This document shows, piece by piece, positions 1 through 9,518 of a stretch of 64,000 nt of DNA (positions are counted from its first letter, which is position 1; every line of letters starts with the position of its first letter). The position numbers and the translations under genes are program-made. Origin of the DNA: CAZBUK01 sp964495085 (GTDB lineage Bacteria; Bacteroidota; Ignavibacteria; T3Sed10-11); the NCBI GenBank assembly GCA_964495085.1, contig CAZBUK010000010.1, positions 1 through 64,000 on the forward strand, read 5' to 3'. The notes under the pieces are model-generated. The model searched no databases and was not told the origin of the DNA. It saw only the letters and a list, made by a program, of their open reading frames with translations.

Positions 1-142
1 TTCGGGAGAGATCCCCGCATTTTCGCGATTTCCCCTTGAATGTTCTCAATTTTTTTATTTACAGACTTACTCGAATTTTCTCTTCCCTTTCGTTCTTAGT
101 CGGTTACGATGGTAATGCAGGTACGTAAAGGAAGGAGTATAT

Positions 143-176
143 AAAAAAAATCTTGTACAAGGGTTGTACAAGATTT
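143..176 (-). terminator. Rho-independent terminator of ssrA
   Basis: Read on the minus strand, a 13-bp perfect stem (AAATCTTGTACAA / TTGTACAAGATTT, loop CCC) is followed directly by a run of T. It lies about 60 nt downstream of the tmRNA 3' end, so it most likely ends ssrA transcription. Confidence 0.88.
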
Positions 177-235
177 CCAGCGAATAATATAACTTATTAA
201 CGTAAATAACTTACACTCGTAAATATCCTGTTTTG

Positions 236-590
236 TGGAGGTGCGGGGAGTCGAACCCCGGTCCGAAGTGAAAACACACAAAACGTCTACATGCGTATTC
301 CGGTTGTGTATATTCGGACAGTGTAAGCTAACCGGACATGCCGTCCACTGCCCTATCGCAGAAGTTTCTCGCCCCTTACCCTGCGCCCGGTAAGAAGGCC
401 AGCCCGACTGTGGCGACGTTTCTCAAAACCCCATCGGGCGAAGATTCTGAGAAACGGACCGCTTAGTTATTAAGCAGCCAGTGCGTAGTTGTTGTCTGCA
501 CTTATAGTTTTTCCGCTTTATTATGCTGCAACTCGGAGAGCAGCGCATGCAGTTTTGCTCATTCTCACCCCGTCGAATCCATTCACCCCC
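236..590 (-). ncRNA. ssrA: tmRNA (transfer-messenger RNA)
   Basis: tmRNA rescues ribosomes stalled on broken mRNAs and tags the nascent peptide for proteolysis. The 5' end reads GGGGGTGAATGGATTCGACG, the conserved tmRNA start, and the 3' end has a T-arm (GGTTCGACTCC) and an acceptor strand CACCTCC. The 7-bp acceptor stem pairs GGGGGUG with CACCUCC, with one G-U pair. The tag reading frame on the minus strand runs from GCA at 499 to 473 and encodes ADNNYALAA, followed by two TAA stops (472-467). The 3' CCA is not encoded: the genome has CAA after the discriminator A. Length about 355 nt is typical of a one-piece tmRNA. Pseudoknots were not folded. Confidence 0.96.
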
Positions 591-600
591 TCTAAGCTGA

Positions 601-630
601 ATAATATAACACATTTTTCGGCAAAAACAA
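601..630 (-). promoter_or_regulatory. Putative sigma-70-type promoter of ssrA
   Basis: On the minus strand a TTGTTT box (630-625) is followed after 18 nt by TATTAT (606-601; TATATT overlaps it at 16 nt spacing). This puts the start about 10 nt downstream, matching the tmRNA 5' end at 590. The position relative to the RNA is the main support; the -35 match is moderate. Confidence 0.55.
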
Positions 631-681
631 TTCCCGTAACATTGTAGACCTGCCGGGTTTATCAAACACGGAAGGTTATGT

Positions 682-1539
682 TCATACCTCCTGCTCTTTT
701 TTTGCGGTTTTCAGGTAATACCGGCTCAATTCATCTTTGAGGTACTCGAACGCCTCGTCGACCGTATCGCAAAAGGTAACCAACTGCATATCGGCTTCGC
801 TGATAACGCCATACTCCAGCATTCGATCGAAATTAAGTATATCCTTCCAATATTTTGTCCCGTAAATAATGATGGGAAGATGTTTTTTAACCTTCTGGGT
901 CTGCAGCAACGTTAAAACCTCGAACAATTCATCGAGGGTGCCGAATCCGCCCGGAAAGATCACCAGCGCCTTCGCCAGGTAAACGAACCAGAATTTCCGC
1001 ATAAAGAAGTAGTGAAACTCGAAATTCAGCTCGGGTGTGATGTATTGGTTCGGATATTGTTCCATCGCTATGCTGATGTTGAGGCCGATTGATTTTCCCC
1101 CGGCTTCCAGGGCACCTTTATTCGCAGCTTCCATCATTCCGGGTCCGCCGCCGGAGCATACGACAAACCGGTGCGTCGAGTTGAGAGATTTCGACCAGAG
1201 GGTCAGTTTCTTAGACAGCTCGATGGCATCGTCGTAATACTTACCCATATAGACTGCATTTTTTGCATCATGGAGATTTCTTCGAAGTTCCGGTTCCAAC
1301 ACCGTGTCGGTGTTCTTAATAAGAGCCTCTTCCGCCGCCGTAAGCTCGCGAGAGGCGTCGTCGAACGACTTTGTCCGGGCGGAACCGAAGAATACGATCG
1401 TATCTGCAATTCTCTGCTTTTTAAATCGCGAGAGAGGTTCCAGAAACTCCGAGAGCATTCGGATGATCCGGCCATCCGAACTTTTCAGAAAATCAAGATT
1501 GATATAAGCCTTCGGCGCTTTCCGTAATTTTTTAGTCAT
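682..1539 (-). CDS. LOG-family nucleotide-binding protein (TIGR00730-like)
   Basis: A 285-residue cytosolic Rossmann-like protein of the LOG (lysine-decarboxylase-like) family. Both family signatures are present: a glycine-rich GGGPGMMEAANKGA near residue 130 and PGGFGTLDELFE near 195. Characterised LOG proteins release the base from nucleoside 5'-monophosphates (cytokinin phosphoribohydrolase) or cleave nucleotides like PpnN; which substrate applies here cannot be read. An N-terminal helical extension of about 100 residues makes it longer than the roughly 190-residue plant-type LOGs and closer to long bacterial members. It is the last protein gene of a minus-strand run before ssrA, whose promoter lies in the 91-bp gap. 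Confidence 0.85.
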   Translation of the reverse strand: MTKKLRKAPKAYINLDFLKSSDGRIIRMLSEFLEPLSRFKKQRIADTIVFFGSARTKSFDDASRELTAAEEALIKNTDTVLEPELRRNLHDAKNAVYMGKYYDDAIELSKKLTLWSKSLNSTHRFVVCSGGGPGMMEAANKGALEAGGKSIGLNISIAMEQYPNQYITPELNFEFHYFFMRKFWFVYLAKALVIFPGGFGTLDELFEVLTLLQTQKVKKHLPIIIYGTKYWKDILNFDRMLEYGVISEADMQLVTFCDTVDEAFEYLKDELSRYYLKTAKKEQEV

Positions 1540-1559
1540 GACAAATCCTTCCGGTAAAA

Positions 1560-2306
1560 TTAAATGTCAATAGAACCTACCGATTGTCCCCCGTCAACCG
1601 GAATTACAATACCGGTAATATATGATGCTTGAGTTGCGAGAAAGAGCATTACTTCTTCTATATCAGAGGGTTGCCCGTATCTTTTCAATAAAATCCTATC
1701 CTCATCGATATGACGCACATCGGGGTCCTCTTCTCCGGGTACGATAATCGTGCCGGGTGCGATCGCATTTACGGTGATCGAGGGCGCCAGCGCCTTTGCA
1801 AGCGATTTGGTCAGGTTGATTACACCGGCTTTCGCCGCGCTGTAATGGATATGATTTTTCCACGCCTGTATTCCGCCCAACGATGCCACGTTTATGATCC
1901 TCCCCTTTCCGGGATTCTTCATCATTAGGTGCGCGCCTGCCTGCGAGCACAGGTAGACTGCTCTGAGATTTATTCGGTGAAGATCGTCCCAGGCATCTAC
2001 ATCCGTATCATCCCAGCGAAATCTGTTGAAAATTGCAGCGTTATTGATAAGCACATCCAGCCGCCCGATATCCGAACCTATTTTCTTGAACAGAGCCGCT
2101 ATTTCAACCGGATTCCTCAGATCTGCCTTAATTCCAAGCACACTCCCCCCTTCGCTTTGTATCCGCTCCCGCGCCTCCTCCGCTTCGTCATCCGAAGCAT
2201 TGTAATGCTGTACCAGATCGAATCCGCCATGCCGGTGAAAGGCATAGAGAATTTTTCTTCCGAGTCGGCGACCGGATCCGGTAATCAGCACTGCCGGTTT
2301 GGACAT
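1560..2306 (-). CDS. SDR-family oxidoreductase (pteridine-reductase/FabG-like)
   Basis: A 248-residue classical short-chain dehydrogenase. The N-terminal cofactor motif is TGSGRRLGR, the NNAAI motif follows, and the catalytic pattern Y-x3-K is seen in HYSAAKAG. The arginine in the glycine motif suggests NADPH use, as in pteridine reductase/FolM-type enzymes. An in-frame ATG lies further upstream at 2381, but the ATG at 2306 has an AGAGG site 6 nt before it and starts directly before the cofactor-binding strand, so it is preferred. It follows ygfZ by 84 bp on the same strand. That is suggestive, since both families have folate/pterin links, but the substrate is inference. Confidence 0.82.
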   Translation of the reverse strand: MSKPAVLITGSGRRLGRKILYAFHRHGGFDLVQHYNASDDEAEEARERIQSEGGSVLGIKADLRNPVEIAALFKKIGSDIGRLDVLINNAAIFNRFRWDDTDVDAWDDLHRINLRAVYLCSQAGAHLMMKNPGKGRIINVASLGGIQAWKNHIHYSAAKAGVINLTKSLAKALAPSITVNAIAPGTIIVPGEEDPDVRHIDEDRILLKRYGQPSDIEEVMLFLATQASYITGIVIPVDGGQSVGSIDI

Positions 2307-2390
2307 AGGCAACCTCTGTCTTTCATGCGCTGTTACTTCCAAAAAATGAACCCCGATTCCTCCACACTGTATCGGGAGCAAAATACGCTA

Positions 2391-3266
2391 TTAGGAAGGG
2401 AAATTGCTGATTTCACCGGTGAGAAGTCCTTTTTCCGTTTCAAGTGTAATGGGACTTCCCGCCGACAGATTCTTCTTTTCGATTCGAAGGAACCCGATCG
2501 ATGCCTTCATCGAATCGGAATATCCGACCGATGTAAATTGATAATTTAACAGTTCCTCGCCTGCAAATAGTCTACCCCTGTTCAGCACATCGATACCGGA
2601 TTCGGCTGCGACATGGCCGTCAAATCTGAAACCGGTTAAAAACCGTTTGTTCCTTCCCGACGAATCCAGACGGGCAATAACCTCCTGACCGATATAACAG
2701 CCTTTCGTCCAGCTTACATATTGGAGTAATCCCGCCTCGAACGGATTGACCTGGTCGTTAATCTCATGCGGGTAAAGGGGTATTCCCGATGCAAGACGTA
2801 TCGATTCAAAATCTTCATACGTAATGCTTTGCGGCTTTTTATCTGAGGCTATTTCCACGCCGACCGGATAGGCAATTGCATACCCTGCCTTTAAAACGCG
2901 AGGAGCGCTGAATGCCAGCGCTCCGTCGATTGTCTGATGGACTTCCATATTCCGGGGAGCATCCGAAGGATAAAACAGGAGTTGATGCTCTCCGCGGGCG
3001 AACTTTACATCCTCCAGTATCACATATTTGTCAAATATCTCCGCCAGTGAACCTTCAGTCCCCGCGCTGTGCAGCACGTACAAAACCTCCCCATAACGGT
3101 AGAGATCCACAACGTCGATAATTTTCCCTTTTGCAGTGGTAAAGATAGTCGTTATACCCTTGTTCTCGCCGAGTATGAGAATATCGTTGGTCGACATTCT
3201 CTGAAGAAAATCGAGCGAATCCGTACCAAAGACTATCGAAAGCGCGACTGGTATCCGACCATTCAT
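2391..3266 (-). CDS. ygfZ: YgfZ/GcvT-type folate-binding protein
   Basis: A 291-residue protein of the YgfZ (IbaG/GcvT-like) family, which binds tetrahydrofolate and assists assembly or repair of certain Fe-S clusters. The family signature K-G-C-Y-x-G-Q-E is present as KGCYIGQEVIARLD around residue 187. The usual conserved Cys is retained, and the C-terminal beta-barrel follows. Length is close to the usual 300-330 residues. It lies 13 bp downstream of the ABC ATPase gene, so the two are probably co-transcribed. Confidence 0.88.
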   Translation of the reverse strand: MNGRIPVALSIVFGTDSLDFLQRMSTNDILILGENKGITTIFTTAKGKIIDVVDLYRYGEVLYVLHSAGTEGSLAEIFDKYVILEDVKFARGEHQLLFYPSDAPRNMEVHQTIDGALAFSAPRVLKAGYAIAYPVGVEIASDKKPQSITYEDFESIRLASGIPLYPHEINDQVNPFEAGLLQYVSWTKGCYIGQEVIARLDSSGRNKRFLTGFRFDGHVAAESGIDVLNRGRLFAGEELLNYQFTSVGYSDSMKASIGFLRIEKKNLSAGSPITLETEKGLLTGEISNFPS

Positions 3267-3279
3267 ATCTTACGCTCCG

Positions 3280-4440
3280 TTAGGCCATCTCCGGCTGGTG
3301 AATCACCTGATCCTCGCGACCGATCGCTACCGTGGTATCAGTATCGAAATAATGCATCCGGTCTACGTCGAAATAGAGCTGGAACGGACGGCCCGCTTCG
3401 GGCATCGGATTTCCGCTCTCGAGCGCCGTCGGAATCCGGGCTACGAGCTGGGATGAATTTCCGACGATGAAGTATACGAAGATCTCGTTTCCCATCGGCT
3501 CGACCACTTCTACCTGTACCTGAACGGGAACAACGCGATAGCCCTCATTCCGGGCCGAGACATCATGTATATGTTCCGGTCTGATTCCGACAACCATCGA
3601 TTTCTGGCGATAATTCTCAAGGAGTTTCAGCTGCCCGTCGGGTACTGCAAACGCGAGCGGTCCGTCGGACTGTTTAAATTGCAATCCGTTCTCCGAAAGA
3701 ATCTTGCCATCGACAAAATTCATCGACGGGCTGCCGATAAATCCCGCCACGAAGATGTTCGAAGGATAGTTATAAATCCGCAGCGGCGTATCGATCTGTT
3801 GTATGTATCCGTCCTTCATTACCACAATCTTATCCCCCATTGTCATCGCCTCCATCTGATCGTGGGTTACGTAGATCATCGTTGCCTCAAGTTTGTGATG
3901 CAGTTTCGAGATTTCCGTACGCATCTGTACACGGAGCTTGGCATCGAGATTGCTGAGGGGTTCGTCGAACAGGAACACTTTCGGTTTCCGTACGATGGCC
4001 CTTCCGACTGCAACGCGCTGCCGTTGTCCGCCCGAGAGCGCTTTCGGTTTTCGATCGAGATATTCCTCAATCCCCAGTATCTTCGCCGCCTCTCGAACGC
4101 GGGATTCTATCTCGGCTTTCGGAAATTTCCGCAATTTCAACCCGAAGGCCATATTCTCGTAAACGCTCATATGCGGATACAGGGCGTAATTTTGAAAGAC
4201 CATTGCGATATCCCTGTCCTTGGGAGGCCGATCATTCACCGGCTGTTCGTCGATGTAGATCGTTCCCCGGGATATATCCTCAAGTCCGGCGATCATTCGG
4301 AGCGTCGTAGACTTCCCGCAGCCGGAGGGTCCGACTAAAACCACGAATTCTTTGTCCTTGACCTCGATATTGCAATTCTGTACCGCAACAATGTTTCCTT
4401 CGTAAATTTTTTCCACATTTTCGAGTCGAACGCTGGCCAT
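3280..4440 (-). CDS. MalK/UgpC-type ABC transporter ATP-binding protein
   Basis: A cytosolic ATPase of the carbohydrate (CUT1) ABC importer class, 386 residues. Walker A GPSGCGKST, Q-loop VFQNYALYPH, signature LSGGQRQR, Walker B VFLFDEPLSNLDA and the switch His in VTHDQ are all intact. A C-terminal OB/TOBE regulatory domain of about 150 residues follows, as in MalK, MsmK and UgpC. The ATG at 4440 has GAGG 6 nt upstream and is chosen over a TTG at 4446. No permease or binding protein lies nearby, so it is an orphan that probably serves several importers encoded elsewhere. Substrate is unknown. Confidence 0.9.
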   Translation of the reverse strand: MASVRLENVEKIYEGNIVAVQNCNIEVKDKEFVVLVGPSGCGKSTTLRMIAGLEDISRGTIYIDEQPVNDRPPKDRDIAMVFQNYALYPHMSVYENMAFGLKLRKFPKAEIESRVREAAKILGIEEYLDRKPKALSGGQRQRVAVGRAIVRKPKVFLFDEPLSNLDAKLRVQMRTEISKLHHKLEATMIYVTHDQMEAMTMGDKIVVMKDGYIQQIDTPLRIYNYPSNIFVAGFIGSPSMNFVDGKILSENGLQFKQSDGPLAFAVPDGQLKLLENYRQKSMVVGIRPEHIHDVSARNEGYRVVPVQVQVEVVEPMGNEIFVYFIVGNSSQLVARIPTALESGNPMPEAGRPFQLYFDVDRMHYFDTDTTVAIGREDQVIHQPEMA

Positions 4441-4452
4441 AATCAACCTCGG

Positions 4453-5793
4453 TTATGATGTTTTAAGTGAATTGAGTATCTCAAGAAATCGCGGAAACGA
4501 AACCTTCGACGCCTGATAATTTTTAACCATGGATTCCCGGTCGCCCGCCATAGCGGAAACGACGGCGGCCATAGAGAGCCGGTGATCTCCGTAACTGTCC
4601 AACCCCGCACCGCCGCGCAACGTACCGCCTCGTATCGAGAAACCGTCGGGGAATTCGTGGGCATCGATGCCCATTGCCCGAAGGTTGTTGACGACATTGG
4701 CTATTCGATCCGATTCTTTGTTTCTGAGCTCTTCCGCATCCTTTACGGTGAAGAGTCCTTCGGCCGAGGCACCGGCAACGGCGAGAATGGGGAGCTCATC
4801 TATTACCAGCGGTATCTCTTCTCCCTGAAGGGTTACTCCTTTGAGCCGTGAGCTTCTCGCCCGGATGTCACCGATCTCCTCGGTCTCGTTCTCTCTTTTC
4901 GAGAGTATTTGGACATCCCCCCCCATAGACCTCAGAACATGTACATATGCGATGCGGGTCGGATTCAGACTGATATTTCTGATGACGAGATCGCTGTCCG
5001 GAATGATCAATGCGGCAACGATAAAGAACGCAGCGGACGATGGATCTCCCGGAATTGTCATGTGCAACGGCCGAATGACCATATCCGAAGCGATGCTTAT
5101 TTCGTGTCCGCCCGGAGATTTTCGTACGGGCAGCCGCAGCATCCGTTCGGTATGATCGCGGGTTCTTTGCCGTTCGACGACTGTCGTCGTTCCATCCGCA
5201 AACAAGCCGGCCAATAGCACCGCTGATTTCACCTGTGCGCTGAAAACCGGCATTTCATAACGAATCGATCGCAGCGGTTGCTTTGATCCGGAAATGTGCA
5301 GCGGCGCAGTGCCCCGCTCCGATCCGGATATTCGTGCGCCCATCATGTTCAACGGCTCGATAACTCTTCTCATCGGTCTTTTGATGAGCGACTCATCACC
5401 CGTGATCTCGCTCTTGAAAGGCTGTCCTGCGAGAAATCCAGCGAAGAGTCTCATCGTGGTACCAGAATTTCGTGCATCGAGCGCTTCCGGAGATGCATGA
5501 AATCCGTATCTTCCTTTTCCTGCAACTTTGAACGTCGCGAGCGAGAGATCGCTTTGTACGCCTAGTTTTTCGAGGCACGCTACGGACGTTGCCGGATCCT
5601 GGGCGTCAGGGAAATTATCAAACGTACTCTCCCCCTCGGCCAGGGCGCCGAATATAGCGGCACGGTGAGCTATCGACTTATCGCCCGGGAGATGAACATC
5701 GCCTCTGAGTCCTCTGACCGGGGAAACGCTTATAATTGATTGTTCGTCAGGTTGCGTTGACAACCTCATTCGATTTGAGTAAAGATTCTCCAT
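4453..5793 (-). CDS. aroA: 3-phosphoshikimate 1-carboxyvinyltransferase (EPSP synthase)
   Basis: AroA joins shikimate-3-phosphate and phosphoenolpyruvate to EPSP, the sixth step of the shikimate pathway. The phosphate-binding motif LPGDKSIAHRA (about residue 36), NSGTTMRLFAG (about 109) and RTRDHTERML (about 210) are family hallmarks, with the late RNKESDRI motif near the C-terminus. Length 446 is normal. The first ATG (5793) overlaps the end of gpmI by 47 bp; an internal ATG at 5769 has no better ribosome site, so the start is uncertain by about 8 residues. It starts within gpmI and is likely in the same transcript. Confidence 0.95.
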   Translation of the reverse strand: MENLYSNRMRLSTQPDEQSIISVSPVRGLRGDVHLPGDKSIAHRAAIFGALAEGESTFDNFPDAQDPATSVACLEKLGVQSDLSLATFKVAGKGRYGFHASPEALDARNSGTTMRLFAGFLAGQPFKSEITGDESLIKRPMRRVIEPLNMMGARISGSERGTAPLHISGSKQPLRSIRYEMPVFSAQVKSAVLLAGLFADGTTTVVERQRTRDHTERMLRLPVRKSPGGHEISIASDMVIRPLHMTIPGDPSSAAFFIVAALIIPDSDLVIRNISLNPTRIAYVHVLRSMGGDVQILSKRENETEEIGDIRARSSRLKGVTLQGEEIPLVIDELPILAVAGASAEGLFTVKDAEELRNKESDRIANVVNNLRAMGIDAHEFPDGFSIRGGTLRGGAGLDSYGDHRLSMAAVVSAMAGDRESMVKNYQASKVSFPRFLEILNSLKTS

Positions 5794-7294
5794 CCATTTC
5801 CGGCGGAACCGGAAGTCCCATCAATTCCAGGAGCGTAGGAGCGAAATCGCCGAGCCGTCCGCCGGGCCGAAGCGGTCCTTTAAATCCTTCCTTGATAACG
5901 ATGAAAGGGACCGGATTTGTCGTATGTGCGGTATGGGGACCGCCGTCGGTATCGATCATAATATCCGCATTGCCATGGTCGGCGGTGATCACGGCTACAT
6001 AGTCATGTTCAAGTGCGGCGGTGACGACCTTCTGAGCGCAGATATCGACGGTCTCAACGGCCTTCACGGCCGCTTCCATGACGCCGGAATGTCCCACCAT
6101 ATCCGGATTGGCAAAGTTCAGACAGATAAAATCGGGACGATGATTATTTATCGACTCGATCGCTTTCTCTGCAACCTCATATGCGCTCATCTCCGGTTTC
6201 TTATCGTAAGTTGGTACATCCCGAGGTGACGGTACGAGAATTCTGTCCTCGCCTTTATACGGTTTTTCGCGACCGCCTGAGAAGAAAAAGGTGACGTGCG
6301 GATATTTTTCGGTCTCCGCAATGCGCAGCTGGGTCAAGCCGCGCGCCGAGAGATATTCGCCCAAGGTATTCGACAGCGACTGGGGCTCGAAGACGACCGG
6401 AAATGTAAAATCCTTCTGGTACGGCGTCATCGTATAGTAAGCCAGATTGAGTTGCTTCCGTTTGAACTCCACAAATTCCGGATACGTCAGGGCGACGGTA
6501 ATTTCTCTCGGACGATCGGTCCGGAAGTTAAAGAATAGCACAGCGTCGCCGTCCTCGATGCGGGCAACGGGAGATCCGTTTTCAGTGAGCACCACGGGAA
6601 GAACGAATTCGTCGGTAACTTTATTGTCGTACGAATCCTGCAAAGCGGCAACCGGATCCTCGTACAACGCTCCTTCGGACTCCGTCAGCATGCGATGTGC
6701 TTTCTCAATGCGTTCCCATCTTTTATCGCGATCCATCGCATAATAACGGCCCACGATGGTAGCTAGTCTGCCGGTCCCGATCTCCCTCGCTTTCGAGAGA
6801 AACTCGCGAACGTATTTTACGCCGTTCTGAGGCGGAGTATCGCGGCCATCCATAAACGCATGAATGAATACCTTATCAAGATTCGCCCGCTTTGCGACCT
6901 CAAGCAGAGCGTACAGGTGCCGGAGGTGGCTATGTACGCCGCCGTCGGAAAACAATCCCAGCAGATGCAATTTGACGTTATGCGTCTTCACATACTCCGT
7001 CAGCTCCAGCAGCGTTTTATTGTTAAATAGATCCCCGGTTCTGATCGATTTATCGATGCGGGTAATGTCCTGGTAGACGACTCTCCCCGCGCCGATATTC
7101 ATGTGGCCGACTTCAGAATTTCCCATCTGTCCTTCGGGTAACCCGACATCTTCACCCGACGCGTTCGCCCAGGTCCATGGTTTCGAGTCGAATAGCGAAT
7201 CGAGGAACGGCTGCCGTGCCCTGGCGATCGCGCTGACCGAGTCGTCGGTGCCGAGTCCGTATCCGTCGAGTATAATGAACAGTAGTTTTTTCAT
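5747..7294 (-). CDS. gpmI: 2,3-bisphosphoglycerate-independent phosphoglycerate mutase
   Basis: GpmI interconverts 3- and 2-phosphoglycerate in glycolysis, using two metal ions and a phosphoserine intermediate. The N-terminal metal site LDGYGLG, the active-serine motif GQMGNSEVGHMNIGAG and the C-terminal DHGNADIM...TAHT metal ligands are all present. The open frame extends upstream to 7402, but the ATG at 7294 begins MKKLLFIILDG, gives the family's usual length of about 515 residues, and avoids overlap with pnp. It sits between pnp and aroA on the same strand. Confidence 0.95.
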   Translation of the reverse strand: MKKLLFIILDGYGLGTDDSVSAIARARQPFLDSLFDSKPWTWANASGEDVGLPEGQMGNSEVGHMNIGAGRVVYQDITRIDKSIRTGDLFNNKTLLELTEYVKTHNVKLHLLGLFSDGGVHSHLRHLYALLEVAKRANLDKVFIHAFMDGRDTPPQNGVKYVREFLSKAREIGTGRLATIVGRYYAMDRDKRWERIEKAHRMLTESEGALYEDPVAALQDSYDNKVTDEFVLPVVLTENGSPVARIEDGDAVLFFNFRTDRPREITVALTYPEFVEFKRKQLNLAYYTMTPYQKDFTFPVVFEPQSLSNTLGEYLSARGLTQLRIAETEKYPHVTFFFSGGREKPYKGEDRILVPSPRDVPTYDKKPEMSAYEVAEKAIESINNHRPDFICLNFANPDMVGHSGVMEAAVKAVETVDICAQKVVTAALEHDYVAVITADHGNADIMIDTDGGPHTAHTTNPVPFIVIKEGFKGPLRPGGRLGDFAPTLLELMGLPVPPEMDGESLLKSNEVVNAT

Positions 7295-7313
7295 AGATAC
7301 GTTCCGGTTTCGT

Positions 7314-9479
7314 TTATGACCTTCGAGGCGGTCGTCTTCCGTGTCTTCTCCGGTCTCCCCCTCTGTTCTCATCGCTGCTTTCGTCCAGATGGAAGTCATC
7401 ACCCATCAGGACCGCCTTCCTGCTGAGATTAAATCTGCCCTCGTTGTCGATCTTTATAAGCTTTACTTCAAGCGGGTCGCCTACTTTCACAACATCGCTG
7501 ACTTTTTCGACCCTGCTCATATCAAGATGTGAAATATGGACGAGTCCCTCGGTACCCGGCAGAAATTCGACAAATGCCCCGAAATCCATCAGCCGTTTGA
7601 CAACGCCGTTATAGGTCTTCCCTACTTCGGGTTGTTCGGCATATTTCTCAATGATCGCTTTCGCCTTATCGCCGGATTCCTGGGTCATCGCTGCGATCGT
7701 CACGGTTCCGTCCTGATCGATATTGATCTCCGTTCCGGTTTCCGCGATGATATTGCGGATGTTTTTTCCGCCCGGGCCGATGATCGTACCGATGATAGCC
7801 GGAGGAACTGAGATTGTGATGAGGCTCGGAGCGAATTTCGAGAGTTCCGAGCGGGGCATTTCGATCGTCGCGTTCATCTTGTCGAGAATATGCAGTCTTC
7901 CCTCTTTTGCCTGGCGGAGCGCTCTCTCGAGTACGTCGAAGGAGATTCCTTCGATCTTGATATCCATCTGAAACGAGGTGATGCCGCTCGACGTACCGGC
8001 CACTTTGAAATCCATATCGCCCAGGTGATCTTCGTCGCCGAGAATATCGCTCAGAATTGCAACGCGATCTCCCTCCTTTATCAGACCCATAGCGATGCCG
8101 GCAACGGCCGACTTTACCGGTACTCCGCCGTCCATCAGCGCCAGCGATCCGGCACAGACGGTTGCCATTGACGACGACCCGTTCGATTCGAGAATGTCCG
8201 AGACGATGCGGATGGTGTACGCAAAATCTTTTTCACCGGGAAGAACCTTCCGCAACGCCCGCTCGGCAAGATTTCCATGTCCGATCTCTCTGCGTCCCGG
8301 CCCCATAACCCTGCCGACTTCCCCGACCGAGAACGGCGGGAAATTATAATGCAGCATAAACCGTTTAGTCGACTCAGGCAGAAGGCCCTCGATCAACTGC
8401 GCGTCCATTTTCGTGCCGAGCGTCATGCTCGTGAGACTCTGAGTCTCACCACGCGTGAATAGCGCGGATCCATGGGTACGCGGTAGTACGCCGATCTCGC
8501 AGCTGATCGGGCGGATATCGGTAGTCGATCTTCCATCGAGACGTTTATTCTCGGACAGGATCATTTCACGCATATCCTGTTTCTCGATATCGTGGATTAC
8601 CTCCTCGATAACGGATGTCTGTTCCGGAAATCGTTCCACAAGCGATTCCTGCACCATTGTGCTTATGGCGATCCTGTTTTCCCTCCGCTCCTCCTTCGGC
8701 ACGGTGGAACGGTTGTTCTGTTTTATTTTCTCCGTTGCGAGTTCTTTAACTGCAGCAATGATCTCTTCCGGAATTTCGGCGGTCTGGAATTCACGCTTTG
8801 CCCTCCCGCTTTCGCGTATCAGTTCAAGCTGAAGCTCGTTGATATTTCTGATCGCATCGTGCGCAATGCGAAGTGCATCGAGCATTTCTTCTTCCGATAT
8901 CTCCATCGATTGGCCTTCGACCATAACGATGCTCTCGCTCGTGCCCGCGACGATGACGTCGATAGTGCTCTGTTCAAGCTGCTGGTGCGTCGGATTGACG
9001 ATCAATTCACCCGCAACTCTTCCGATCCGCACCTCGGATATCGGTCCTTTGAAAGGTATATCGGAGATCATCAGCGCGGCTGAAGCGCCGATGCCCCCGA
9101 GCACGTCGCTGTCATTTTCCTGATCCGATGAGTACACCGTCACGAGGACCTGCGTCTCGAACATATACCCATCGGGGAAAAGGGGGCGAATCGGTCTGTC
9201 AATTAAACGGGAGGACAGGATCTCCTTTTCGGTAGGCCGGCCTTCCCGTTTAAAAAAGCCGCCAGGAATTCTTCCTGCCGCGGAGATTTTCTCACGGTAT
9301 TCGACCTGAAGCGGAAAATAGTCCTGACCTTCTTTCGCTACTGTTGCGGATACGACGGTCGCAAGCACCATCGTATCGCCGTATTGTATCATCACCGCGC
9401 CGTCAGCCTGCTTGGCATATTTCCCCGTCGACAGCGACAGTGTGCGGCCGTTTAATTGCATCTCTTTTCGAATTTCCAT
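7314..9479 (-). CDS. pnp: Polyribonucleotide nucleotidyltransferase (PNPase)
   Basis: PNPase is a phosphorolytic 3'-5' exoribonuclease, usually trimeric, in mRNA decay. The 721-residue protein has two RNase PH domains with an alpha-helical linker, then a KH domain (IIGTIIGPGGKNIRNI, about 565) and an S1 domain (NGVVKRLMDFGAFVEFLPG, about 630), and a short basic C-terminal tail (DRRRHGRRPPRRS). The catalytic half carries the LSDILGDEDHLGDMDFKVAG motif. An AAGGAG site precedes the ATG. It follows rpsO by 39 bp, the conserved rpsO-pnp order. Confidence 0.97.
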   Translation of the reverse strand: MEIRKEMQLNGRTLSLSTGKYAKQADGAVMIQYGDTMVLATVVSATVAKEGQDYFPLQVEYREKISAAGRIPGGFFKREGRPTEKEILSSRLIDRPIRPLFPDGYMFETQVLVTVYSSDQENDSDVLGGIGASAALMISDIPFKGPISEVRIGRVAGELIVNPTHQQLEQSTIDVIVAGTSESIVMVEGQSMEISEEEMLDALRIAHDAIRNINELQLELIRESGRAKREFQTAEIPEEIIAAVKELATEKIKQNNRSTVPKEERRENRIAISTMVQESLVERFPEQTSVIEEVIHDIEKQDMREMILSENKRLDGRSTTDIRPISCEIGVLPRTHGSALFTRGETQSLTSMTLGTKMDAQLIEGLLPESTKRFMLHYNFPPFSVGEVGRVMGPGRREIGHGNLAERALRKVLPGEKDFAYTIRIVSDILESNGSSSMATVCAGSLALMDGGVPVKSAVAGIAMGLIKEGDRVAILSDILGDEDHLGDMDFKVAGTSSGITSFQMDIKIEGISFDVLERALRQAKEGRLHILDKMNATIEMPRSELSKFAPSLITISVPPAIIGTIIGPGGKNIRNIIAETGTEINIDQDGTVTIAAMTQESGDKAKAIIEKYAEQPEVGKTYNGVVKRLMDFGAFVEFLPGTEGLVHISHLDMSRVEKVSDVVKVGDPLEVKLIKIDNEGRFNLSRKAVLMGDDFHLDESSDENRGGDRRRHGRRPPRRS

Positions 9480-9518
9480 TAACGCTCCTTGTGTCCAATA
9501 GTACTGGAAAAAACCGAA

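Noticed and set aside
1..142. Left edge of the window
   Set aside because: No coding pattern, RNA signature or repeat was recognised.
96..665. Short open frames across the tmRNA region
   Set aside because: They overlap a well-supported tmRNA and its terminator and have no protein-like pattern.
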